A DNA stretch of 6,031 bases from assembly GCA_017541565.1 (NCBI GenBank), contig JAFXYU010000151.1, positions 1 through 6,031 on the forward strand, written 5' to 3'. The notes under the pieces are model-generated. The model ran no database searches and had not been told where the DNA came from. It saw only the letters and a program-made list of their open reading frames with translations. Origin of the DNA: a bacterium (lineage in GTDB: Bacteria > Cyanobacteriota > Vampirovibrionia > Gastranaerophilales > Gastranaerophilaceae). Below, in pieces: positions 1 to 6,031 of this stretch (within the stretch, counting starts at the first letter, position 1; every line of letters begins with the position of its first letter). Both the position numbers and the translations under genes were made by a program.

Positions 1-1082
1 TTATTCTTGGACTCTTTCAATATTTAATATTTGCGTTTCATTTGGATTTTTTGAATACGTTTCTTTTTGATATAATTACAAACGCCAGATTTTCTTTGTA
101 TACCGAACTGGCTGCAAATATGGAACGATTAAGAATTTTTTCGGTATTTAATGAGCCGGGTGTTTTAGGAAAATTTATCTTTCTTATGATGCCGCTGGTA
201 TTTCATCTGTCATATTCAAAATATAAATTATTACAGAATAAAAGTGCTAATTTTATAATAAAAAAATCATTTATTCCTTTAATGATACTGGTTTTGATTA
301 TGACACAATCCGGTTTTTGGGTTCCTATTTGTACTGCAGAGTTCTTATTTTTTATTTTTAGATTTAATTTAATCAATATTAGAAAGAATATATTTATTTT
401 TGTACCGATAATTGTTTTCTTTCTTATCAGTATAGTGTACATTTCCGTAGAATATTTATTGTTGCAGTCTTTTGAAGATACAAGTGTTGTAAGTCGTATT
501 TTTGTAGTAATATCCCATATTACCAGTCTTGATGGGTTGGTTAAGTATGAACCATCACTTGCAGGAAGAATAATAACTATAATTATTCAGATGAAAATAT
601 TTATGAAGAATATATTTTTCGGGATAGGTTTTGCAAACGTATATTGCGGTGCTAAAACAGTAATAGATTCTGCAAATATTCCAGTAACGCTTGAGATTTT
701 ATCTTCATATTATTCAATGCCGGGGAAAATGGCAGGTATTGGGCAGTCACCGATATTTACGCTTCTTGCAGAAACCGGTATTTTCGGGGCGCTATTTTTT
801 ATTATTTTCGAAATCACGAATATTGTTTCCATTTATAAAATATCTAAAAAGATAGAAGGGTTAAATAAAGTATTTGTAACAGGTTTGTTTGAATGTTTAA
901 TTTGCTTATTTTTATTGTGTTTTTATACTTCGTATTTGGATGCAATTGTTTTTTGGTTATTGTTTGGCTTGTCTTTGACCGTAATATATGCAAACAAATA
1001 TAACAAATTTTATATTGGAGAAATAAAACCAATAAAATACATAACAAACAAAAACACATCCACGGAGGATAATAATGAATAA
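1..1082 (+). CDS. O-antigen polymerase/ligase-like membrane protein (Wzy-type), 5'-truncated
   Basis: Partial gene. The reading frame is open from base 3, and the 13 codons before the TTG at base 42 are hydrophobic (Ile-Leu-Gly-Leu-Phe...) with no ribosome binding site. That TTG is therefore an internal codon and the true start lies left of the window. About 359 residues are visible, with several hydrophobic segments separated by short basic loops. The pattern fits the Wzy/WaaL superfamily (Wzy_C type): RIFSVFNEPGVLGKF at about bases 132-176 (the usual 'R...F..P..L' element), an Arg before a helix ending in FFGIGFANV (about 567-641), and GIGQSPIFTLLAETGIFG (about 735-788), the classic periplasmic-loop-to-helix element. 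By family knowledge, such proteins polymerise undecaprenyl-linked repeat units at the periplasmic or outer face of the membrane. The tail is hydrophilic (Asn/Lys/Thr-rich) and cytoplasmic-looking. The gene overlaps the next by 8 bases. Polymerase is favoured over ligase because a Wzx gene is nearby and the usual loop His is Gln here, but sequence alone cannot decide. Confidence 0.8.
   Translation, partial: ILGLFQYLIFAFHLDFLNTFLFDIITNARFSLYTELAANMERLRIFSVFNEPGVLGKFIFLMMPLVFHLSYSKYKLLQNKSANFIIKKSFIPLMILVLIMTQSGFWVPICTAEFLFFIFRFNLINIRKNIFIFVPIIVFFLISIVYISVEYLLLQSFEDTSVVSRIFVVISHITSLDGLVKYEPSLAGRIITIIIQMKIFMKNIFFGIGFANVYCGAKTVIDSANIPVTLEILSSYYSMPGKMAGIGQSPIFTLLAETGIFGALFFIIFEITNIVSIYKISKKIEGLNKVFVTGLFECLICLFLLCFYTSYLDAIVFWLLFGLSLTVIYANKYNKFYIGEIKPIKYITNKNTSTEDNNE
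1064..1069 (+). promoter_or_regulatory. Ribosome binding site of the pyruvyl transferase gene
   Basis: GGAGGA lies 5 bases before the ATG at 1075. It is a near-consensus Shine-Dalgarno element placed inside the last codons of the upstream membrane-protein gene, which stops at 1080-1082. It fixes 1075 as the start of the pyruvyl transferase gene and suggests efficient, possibly coupled, translation. Confidence 0.8.
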
Positions 1083-2253
1083 GATAGTTCTGTATGGTAT
1101 ACAAATAGATTCATTTAATCGTGGTGTGGGTGCACTAACGTACGGTCATATAGAACTATTAAAAAAAGAATGCGAATTTGATAAGATTTATAGCGTTTCT
1201 TTAAGAAGAAAAAATTCAAAAGAAGTAACGAAGATTATAATTGATAATCAAGAAATTGAATTTGTTGATATCAGATTTGACTGGAAGCAGTTTTTACTGG
1301 CATTTTTTCAATTACCTGTTGTGTTACTTTTTAAAAAATATTCGATTAACCCTGTTTTGGATTTTTTCAAAGATGTAGATTTGGTTTGTGCTTCAAATGG
1401 TGGTGACAGTTATGCTGACATTTACGGTTTAACCAGATTATTTTTGGAGTTTCTTTCTATTCTTTTACCGGAAATATTGGGCAAAAAAGTCATATTTACA
1501 CCACAGACAATTGGACCATTTGATACAATTCCGGGCAAAATAATGGGTGCGATTCCCTTAATATTTGCCAATAAAGTTTTTACCCGTGATGAGAAAGGGG
1601 ACAAATTTTTAATTTCTATAGGAGTCAAGAGTGAAAGAACAAGAGACGTTTCAACTTTTATGAAACCACAAAAAGTCAATTATATTGTAAAACCAAATAC
1701 GATAGGGATTAATATAAACGGTTTAATGTGGGAAAACAATTATGAAGGTTTGGAAAATTGCTTTGATAATTATAAAACTCTTTTGCGGCGTTTGATAGAT
1801 AAATTGTTGGAAGAAAACTATAATATTATTTTAATTCCTCATACATATTCAATAGAGCAATTTTCAAAAGAAAACGACTATACCGCTATATTAGAACTTA
1901 TGAAGAATTATTCAAAAAGTAGCAATATTTCCTATTTGGATAAAGAATACACATCACCAGAGTTAAAATATATTATTTCTCAAACAGAGTTTTTTATTGG
2001 TTCAAGAATGCATTCAAACCTTGCAGCGCTTACTACCTCAACACCAACGGTTGCTCTTTCTTACAGTTATAAATTTGATGGAACGTTTAAAATGTTTAAC
2101 GTGCCGGAATGTGTTATCAATGCAAAAAATATTTCTGAAAAAGAAATATTGGGGATTTTAGACAATATATTATTTTTGATAAGTCGAAAACAAGAGATAA
2201 AAGAAAAGTTAGAACGGGTCAATTCTGAGATAGAGGATTTTTGTATATTATGA
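1075..2253 (+). CDS. Polysaccharide pyruvyl transferase family protein
   Basis: Complete 392-residue cytosolic-type protein of the polysaccharide pyruvyl transferase family (CsaB/WcaK/AmsJ type, GT-B-like fold). Known members move enolpyruvate from phosphoenolpyruvate onto a sugar, usually forming a pyruvate ketal on a lipid-linked repeat unit. Visible motifs: the N-terminal 'N-R-G' nucleotide-fold loop (residues 15-17, followed by ALTYG), SNGGDSYAD (107-115), PQTIGPF (143-149), TRDEKG (170-175), IPHTY (254-258), the signature GSRMHSNLAAL (309-319) with the conserved Arg311 and His313, and SYSYKFDG (329-336). There is no signal peptide. The hydrophobic stretch at about 72-87 is probably buried rather than membrane-spanning. 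Length is normal. The start at 1075 is supported by GGAGGA five bases upstream. It overlaps the polymerase-like gene by 8 bases and the flippase gene by 4, so all three are probably co-translated. Some family members catalyse other reactions or act on other acceptors, so pyruvylation is likely but unproven, and the target sugar is unknown. Confidence 0.88.
   Translation: MNKIVLYGIQIDSFNRGVGALTYGHIELLKKECEFDKIYSVSLRRKNSKEVTKIIIDNQEIEFVDIRFDWKQFLLAFFQLPVVLLFKKYSINPVLDFFKDVDLVCASNGGDSYADIYGLTRLFLEFLSILLPEILGKKVIFTPQTIGPFDTIPGKIMGAIPLIFANKVFTRDEKGDKFLISIGVKSERTRDVSTFMKPQKVNYIVKPNTIGININGLMWENNYEGLENCFDNYKTLLRRLIDKLLEENYNIILIPHTYSIEQFSKENDYTAILELMKNYSKSSNISYLDKEYTSPELKYIISQTEFFIGSRMHSNLAALTTSTPTVALSYSYKFDGTFKMFNVPECVINAKNISEKEILGILDNILFLISRKQEIKEKLERVNSEIEDFCIL
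2232..2237 (+). promoter_or_regulatory. Ribosome binding site deciding the flippase start
   Basis: AGAGGA sits inside the end of the pyruvyl transferase gene. It is only 3 bases from the in-frame TTG at 2241 (too close) and 12 bases from the ATG at 2250 (long but usable). The ATG also forms an ATGA overlap with the upstream TGA stop (2251-2253), the usual arrangement for coupled translation by terminating ribosomes. I therefore take 2250 as the start. Confidence 0.55.
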
Positions 2254-3446
2254 TTAATTTAATAAAGAATATTATAAAAGATCAATATTATGCAATTTCT
2301 CTGTATTCAAGACAAATTTGTGGCACTCTTGTTTTGTTTATAATAGCCCACTATTTATCTGTTCATGATTATGGTTTATTTACCAGTTACAAGAATATTG
2401 CAATTTTTTGTTTAATGTTTGCTAATATGGAATTTGCCAATTATATATTAGTTTCTTCAAAAGCACATGTTAAAGAAGTTCAATTAAAAATTTCATTGTT
2501 TATGCTTAATGCAATTTTTGTTCTTTTTCTTGTCATTATATTGTCCATGATTTGCAGACTTGAGTCTCATCTATTGTTTATTCTTGTTGTAATTAGAACA
2601 TTTTTTGATGGTATATTTTTTGCTCTTATACTACCGTATTTTCAAGCAACAAGAAAATTTAACACAATAGCAAATATTAATATTTTTTATAGTCTTGGTA
2701 TTGCAACAATTGCTATTGTTGCTTATATTTTAAAATTATCACTTACTAAATTTTTAATACTAAATATTATACTAGGGTTAATAAATTTTATACAATGTTC
2801 TTATTATGTAAAAATTAATTATTTGTTAGTTGTCAATTATTTCAAAAGATTTTTGGAAAAACTTGATAGGAGTATTTTGGGCTTTATTGGTTCAACACTA
2901 ACGGATTATTTGTATGCACAAACATCTTCTCTTTATGTTGCGATTTTTCTGACAAAAGAGGAGGCAGCATTGTATTTCGCAGCATTTACAATAGCAAATA
3001 TTCCTGCATTAATTTCTGCAGCTCAATTACAAAAAATGCTGCCGGAACTGATTAACGCAAAATATATAAAAACAAAAGAATGCTTAATAAAAAATTTAAA
3101 ATTCATATTCAGTATAACAGGCGCGATTTTGTTTTTTATAATATTGTTTGGTAAATTTGTATTGAAACTATTTTATGGGCAATCATATTATGAGAACGCA
3201 TCTTTAATCTTGATTATTTACTTTATAGCAAATATGCTGATAATCAACGGGGCTGTTTTTGGCGTACACATTACAGCAAACGGTTATCAAAACAAAAAGG
3301 TTCAGATGAAATTGGAAACGGCATGTATTACAATTCTTAGTTTATTTATATTACATACGTTTGGAATATATGGTGCCATATATTCTTTATTAATAGCAAG
3401 TATTTATGTATCAATAAGATTTACAGTTTTAAGTCTTAGTATTTAA
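2250..3446 (+). CDS. Wzx-type polysaccharide flippase (MOP/MATE-like exporter superfamily)
   Basis: A 398-residue, highly hydrophobic protein with roughly 12 predicted membrane helices and no signal peptide. It resembles the polysaccharide biosynthesis/Wzx branch of the MOP superfamily, which flips undecaprenyl-pyrophosphate-linked oligosaccharide units across the inner membrane. The N-terminal segment has the family pattern of an early 'R' helix followed by 'A.yLs..dYGLF' (residues 21-44). The C-terminal half has FYGQSYYENAS (308-318), a long helix (319-340), ITANGYQNKK (341-350), and a final pair of helices around FGIYGAIYSLLIASI (371-385). These are typical of Wzx 'fG..y......l.a.gr.k......yG..Ga' elements. 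Length is at the short end of the usual 400-480. An alternative TTG start at 2241 would add only three residues, and ATG 2250 is preferred for its ATGA overlap with the previous stop. Base composition is strongly AT-rich, as is common for Wzx genes. Sequence identity in this family is low, so the assignment rests on topology, motifs and the Wzy-like neighbour; the transported glycan cannot be inferred. Confidence 0.85.
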   Translation: MINLIKNIIKDQYYAISLYSRQICGTLVLFIIAHYLSVHDYGLFTSYKNIAIFCLMFANMEFANYILVSSKAHVKEVQLKISLFMLNAIFVLFLVIILSMICRLESHLLFILVVIRTFFDGIFFALILPYFQATRKFNTIANINIFYSLGIATIAIVAYILKLSLTKFLILNIILGLINFIQCSYYVKINYLLVVNYFKRFLEKLDRSILGFIGSTLTDYLYAQTSSLYVAIFLTKEEAALYFAAFTIANIPALISAAQLQKMLPELINAKYIKTKECLIKNLKFIFSITGAILFFIILFGKFVLKLFYGQSYYENASLILIIYFIANMLIINGAVFGVHITANGYQNKKVQMKLETACITILSLFILHTFGIYGAIYSLLIASIYVSIRFTVLSLSI

Positions 3447-3475
3447 ATAGACAAAAGATTTTATATAAATCAGAA

Positions 3476-3482
3476 AAAGGAG
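3476..3482 (+). promoter_or_regulatory. Ribosome binding site of the MenD-like gene
   Basis: AAAGGAG lies 6 bases before the ATG at 3489. It is a strong Shine-Dalgarno element within the 42-base gap after the flippase gene (3447-3488). This is the only intergenic gap in the window longer than 10 bases, and the MenD-like gene is the only one whose ribosome binding site lies wholly outside an upstream reading frame. The rest of the gap is AT-rich, with no convincing promoter or terminator. Confidence 0.8.
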
Positions 3483-3488
3483 TTTGAT

Positions 3489-5189
3489 ATGAAGCAAAAT
3501 GACTATAATACACTGCACTATTTACTTGCAATGCTCAAGATGTACGAAATTTGTGATATTGTTGCAAGTCCGGGTGCTCAAAATGCTAGATTTAACTGTC
3601 TGGCTCAATACAATGATTTTTTTAATTGTATCTCAGTAATTGACGAAAGAAGTGCCGGATATGTTGCAATAGGTATAGCAACAGAAAAACATTGTCCTGT
3701 TGTCATTACATGCACCGGTGCGACTGCCAGTAGAAATTATATGTCCGCGTTAACAGAAGCGTTTTACAGAAAGATTCCTATTGTTGCAATTACATTCTTT
3801 AATCCTGAAACAAATAAATATAGTTTATCTCCGCAATTTGTCGACAGAAGTGTTTCTCAAAACGACATAAAAGCATTAAGCGTTGAATTGCCTATTTGTA
3901 ATAATGCGCAGGATATCAGCAATTGTATATTTTTGATAAATGCAGCCTTAACAACGGCAAAAGAAAAAAGTATGCCTGTTCACATCAACTGTCCTGCTCA
4001 TAATGATTTTGAAAACGGCAATTTTTGTAATTTGCCCGAAAATATTTGGAAAACTGAAACTTATCATACAATAGATACAAGCATAAAAAAAAGCCTAATA
4101 AACAGGAGTGTTGCTGTATATATAGGTTCTCATAAAGAGTTTTCCAAAGAGGATGCACTCGCTTTGTCTGAATTTGCAGACAGTTGGAAAATACCTGTCT
4201 TATGCGACCAAACATCAGGATATAAAGGCAAAAATAAAGTTATGATTTCTCAGATAGCATCAATGCTCAGAATGCATGAACAAAAACCTGATTTAATTAT
4301 TGATATTGGAGGAATTTGTGGAGAGTATTCAAGTAAATCTTTATTCAAAAATACGGAAGTATGGCGAATATCGGAGGATAAAGAATTTAAAGCCAGATAT
4401 AATACTCCATTAAACAAATTATTTTTTTGCAGTGAAAATACATTTTTCACACAATTAAAAAGAACAAATGAAAATCAAGAAAAGGATTTTTATGCATATA
4501 TGAAAACAATAGTTGATAATATTACATATCCGGATTTGCCATTATGCAATCCGCTAGTTTGTCAACAATTAGCCAAATATATACCAAATAACAGTTCTTT
4601 ACACCTTGCGATTCTTAATTCACTAAGAAGTATGAACTTTTTTAATTTGGACAAATCAATACAAACAAGTTGTAATGTTGGGGGATTCGGGATTGATGGG
4701 CCGGTTTCTACTATTGTGGGCCAGTCTTTATGTAATCCTGATAAAAAATACTTTGGAGTTATTGGCGATTTGGCATTTTTCTATGATATGAATGTCTTAG
4801 GGCAACGTGACATAAAAAATAATTTAAGACTATTGGTTGTTAATAACAATGGTGGCTTTGAGTTTCGAGTTAAAACCGGAGCGATTGAACAAAATATGAA
4901 AAATGATGCCGAAAAACTTATATCCGCATCTAATCATAACAAAGGTGGCGTAAGAGGATGGGCCGAGAGTTGCAATTATGAATATATGAGTGCAAGGACT
5001 AAGCAGGAATTCATGGACAAAATACAAAATTTCTGTCAAAATGAATGTGACAAACCCATTATATTCGAGGTATTTATAAATGTTAAAGAGGAACAAGACG
5101 GTTTAGAATTAATGCAAATGTCAAACAGAGACAAGTTTGAAGAAAGTGCTATAAACTTATATAAGAACTTAAAAAATATTATAAAATAG
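3489..5189 (+). CDS. MenD-like thiamine-diphosphate-dependent enzyme, probably not a true SEPHCHC synthase
   Basis: Complete 566-residue protein, the length of MenD (E. coli about 556), with the three-domain ThDP-enzyme layout. Pyrimidine-binding domain: ASPGAQNARF (26-35), IDERSAGYVAIGIA (51-64) with the conserved cofactor-activating Glu53, TCTGATASRNYMSALTEA (74-91) and PVHINCP (163-169). A central domain covers roughly 200-330. Diphosphate-binding domain: NVGGFGIDGPVST (396-408), then the metal/ThDP motif GDLAFFYDMN (426-435) ending in NNNGG (452-456). GIDG, GDL..D.N and NNNGG are specifically MenD-like rather than acetolactate-synthase-like. MenD condenses 2-oxoglutarate-derived succinic semialdehyde with isochorismate in menaquinone synthesis. 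Here, by alignment from memory, four arginines that contact its substrates (E. coli R33, R107, R395, R413) are Gln31, Asn105, Met382 and Val397. With the polysaccharide neighbours and absence of men genes, this suggests a paralogue acting on another 2-oxo acid and acceptor, perhaps for a glycan building block. Family call is firm; substrate is unknown. Automatic naming as menD would probably mislead. Confidence 0.85.
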   Translation: MKQNDYNTLHYLLAMLKMYEICDIVASPGAQNARFNCLAQYNDFFNCISVIDERSAGYVAIGIATEKHCPVVITCTGATASRNYMSALTEAFYRKIPIVAITFFNPETNKYSLSPQFVDRSVSQNDIKALSVELPICNNAQDISNCIFLINAALTTAKEKSMPVHINCPAHNDFENGNFCNLPENIWKTETYHTIDTSIKKSLINRSVAVYIGSHKEFSKEDALALSEFADSWKIPVLCDQTSGYKGKNKVMISQIASMLRMHEQKPDLIIDIGGICGEYSSKSLFKNTEVWRISEDKEFKARYNTPLNKLFFCSENTFFTQLKRTNENQEKDFYAYMKTIVDNITYPDLPLCNPLVCQQLAKYIPNNSSLHLAILNSLRSMNFFNLDKSIQTSCNVGGFGIDGPVSTIVGQSLCNPDKKYFGVIGDLAFFYDMNVLGQRDIKNNLRLLVVNNNGGFEFRVKTGAIEQNMKNDAEKLISASNHNKGGVRGWAESCNYEYMSARTKQEFMDKIQNFCQNECDKPIIFEVFINVKEEQDGLELMQMSNRDKFEESAINLYKNLKNIIK

Positions 5190-5196
5190 AGTAACT

Positions 5197-6031
5197 ATGA
5201 GAAATATAGATAAAGAAAAAATTAGAACTTGGTTTATTACAGGAGCATCAAGTGGTGTAGGTTACGCTTTAGCAACAGAACTTCTTAATAGAGGGTATAA
5301 TGTTGTTGCGGTATCAAGGAGAGTTCCAAACATAGAACATAAAAATGCGCTGTGTTTATCGGTTGACGTTACAAAACCCGAAACAATAAAAAGTGCGATG
5401 AACAAAGGAATTGAAAAATTTGGGAAAATAGATGTTTTATCAAATAATGCCGGAATAAGTGCCAATATTATTTTTGAAGATGAAACTATAGAACATATGA
5501 AGGAAGTAATGGAAACAAATTATTGGGGAGCATACAATACAATGAAAGAATTTGTTCCATACTTTAGAAAAAATAAAAACGGTACAATAATAAATAATAC
5601 TTCTCAATCCGGATTGACGCCAAGAAGCATGGGTAGTGCTTATTGCTCTTCAAAATATGCGTTGGAGGGATTGAATAGTGTAGTATGGTTTGAAACTAAA
5701 TCTTTTTGTCGAGTAATGGCATTTGAACTCGGAGGATTCCAACAAACTAATGTTTTTAAAAGTATGGAACAGAAAAATACTGAAATTACTGAATATAAAA
5801 ATCTTCCAAATACATATATTAAATTTTATATGACATTTAAAAACCAATTAGACAGAGCAATTCCATTAATTATTAATCAAATAGAAAAAGAAAAACTCCC
5901 AAGAAGATTAATCTTAGGTAAAGATGCATATATTAAAGTAAAAGCCGAAATAGCATGGCTAAAAAAGGATTTACGGTTTTCTAAAAAAAGGGCATTAAAG
6001 TGTGCGAAATTTGATAAAGAATTTCCTCAAA
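5197..6031 (+). CDS. Short-chain dehydrogenase/reductase (SDR), 3' end beyond the window
   Basis: Starts at ATG 5197, seven bases after the MenD-like stop, with only a weak AGAG (5188-5191) as ribosome binding site, so translation is probably coupled to that gene. The frame stays open to the right edge: 278 residues are visible and no stop is reached. Classical SDR features: cofactor loop TGASSGVG (15-22); SRR after the second strand (40-42), which favours NADP(H); DVT (57-59); NNAGIS (83-88); and the catalytic tetrad Asn108 (in METNYWG), Ser136, Tyr149 and Lys153 (YCSSK). The usual post-catalytic 'PG' is replaced by Gly-Gly in ELGGFQQT (177-184). Beyond about residue 190 the chain is longer and more Lys-rich than in a minimal 250-residue SDR. 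SDRs of this kind reduce a ketone or oxidise an alcohol on small molecules, including sugars. Position after the ThDP enzyme suggests it acts on that enzyme's carbonyl product, which is an inference. No signal peptide or membrane helix is seen. Confidence 0.88.
   Translation, partial: MRNIDKEKIRTWFITGASSGVGYALATELLNRGYNVVAVSRRVPNIEHKNALCLSVDVTKPETIKSAMNKGIEKFGKIDVLSNNAGISANIIFEDETIEHMKEVMETNYWGAYNTMKEFVPYFRKNKNGTIINNTSQSGLTPRSMGSAYCSSKYALEGLNSVVWFETKSFCRVMAFELGGFQQTNVFKSMEQKNTEITEYKNLPNTYIKFYMTFKNQLDRAIPLIINQIEKEKLPRRLILGKDAYIKVKAEIAWLKKDLRFSKKRALKCAKFDKEFPQ

Noticed and set aside
42..44. TTG at base 42 as the start codon of the polymerase-like gene
   Set aside because: The frame is open upstream to the window edge with hydrophobic, membrane-like codons, there is no ribosome binding site before it, and a Wzy-type protein should have more N-terminal helices. 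The gene is cut by the window.
844..1104. Minus-strand open frames (for example 844-1104, 1422-1679, 4830-5096, 5262-5465) as real genes
   Set aside because: All lie opposite well-supported plus-strand genes, show no recognisable family motifs, and are short. They are read-through of the complementary strand.
2241..2243. TTG at 2241 as the start of the flippase gene
   Set aside because: It is only 3 bases after the AGAGGA element. The ATG at 2250 overlaps the upstream stop as ATGA and is the more usual start.
3448..3469. Possible promoter: TAGACA (3448-3453) and TATAAA (3464-3469)
   Set aside because: The spacing is about 10 bases instead of 16-18, and such boxes arise by chance in sequence this AT-rich.
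3457..3471. Small inverted repeat GATTT-TATAT-AAATC between the flippase and MenD-like genes as a terminator
   Set aside because: The stem is only 5 AT-rich base pairs and is not followed by a T-tract, so it is too weak for an intrinsic terminator.
4085..4092. Run of eight A within the MenD-like gene as a phase-variation or frameshift site
   Set aside because: The frame is intact across it, similar A-runs occur throughout this AT-rich window, and a run of 8 A is weak evidence without strain comparison.
3489..5189. Naming the ThDP enzyme menD or linking the window to menaquinone biosynthesis
   Set aside because: Substrate-binding arginines appear substituted and none of the neighbours are men genes. 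The neighbours are polysaccharide assembly genes.

Overview
The window is an AT-rich, fully coding stretch of a bacterial surface-polysaccharide (capsule, O-antigen or exopolysaccharide) biosynthesis locus. Five genes lie on the + strand with almost no space between them. The base composition, strong GGAGG-type ribosome binding sites and many AGA/AAA codons fit a low-GC bacterium, perhaps gut-associated. No gene here fixes the phylum, and I do not assign one.

Layout: (1) bases 1-1082 hold the 3' part of a multi-pass membrane protein of the O-antigen polymerase/ligase (Wzy-like) type, whose true start lies left of the window. (2) Bases 1075-2253 encode a complete polysaccharide pyruvyl transferase family protein, overlapping gene 1 by 8 bases. 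(3) Bases 2250-3446 encode a Wzx-type lipid-linked oligosaccharide flippase, overlapping gene 2 by 4 bases (ATGA). (4) After a 42-base gap, bases 3489-5189 encode a full-length thiamine-diphosphate (ThDP) enzyme of the MenD family. It keeps the cofactor machinery but appears to lack several arginines that bind substrate in true MenD. (5) Seven bases later, from 5197 to beyond the right edge, lies a short-chain dehydrogenase/reductase (SDR) with an intact catalytic tetrad.

Working model: genes 1-3 form a Wzx/Wzy assembly module (pyruvyl decoration of a repeat unit, flipping across the inner membrane, polymerisation). Genes 4-5 look like a precursor-making pair: a ThDP-dependent C-C bond-forming or decarboxylating enzyme followed by an NAD(P)H-dependent reductase, probably making an unusual sugar or non-sugar building block for the glycan. 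The reaction cannot be read from the sequence. No glycosyltransferases are visible, so the locus must continue on one or both sides.

I see no RNA gene, mobile element, CRISPR array, convincing promoter or terminator. The most notable item is the divergent MenD-like enzyme coupled to the SDR.
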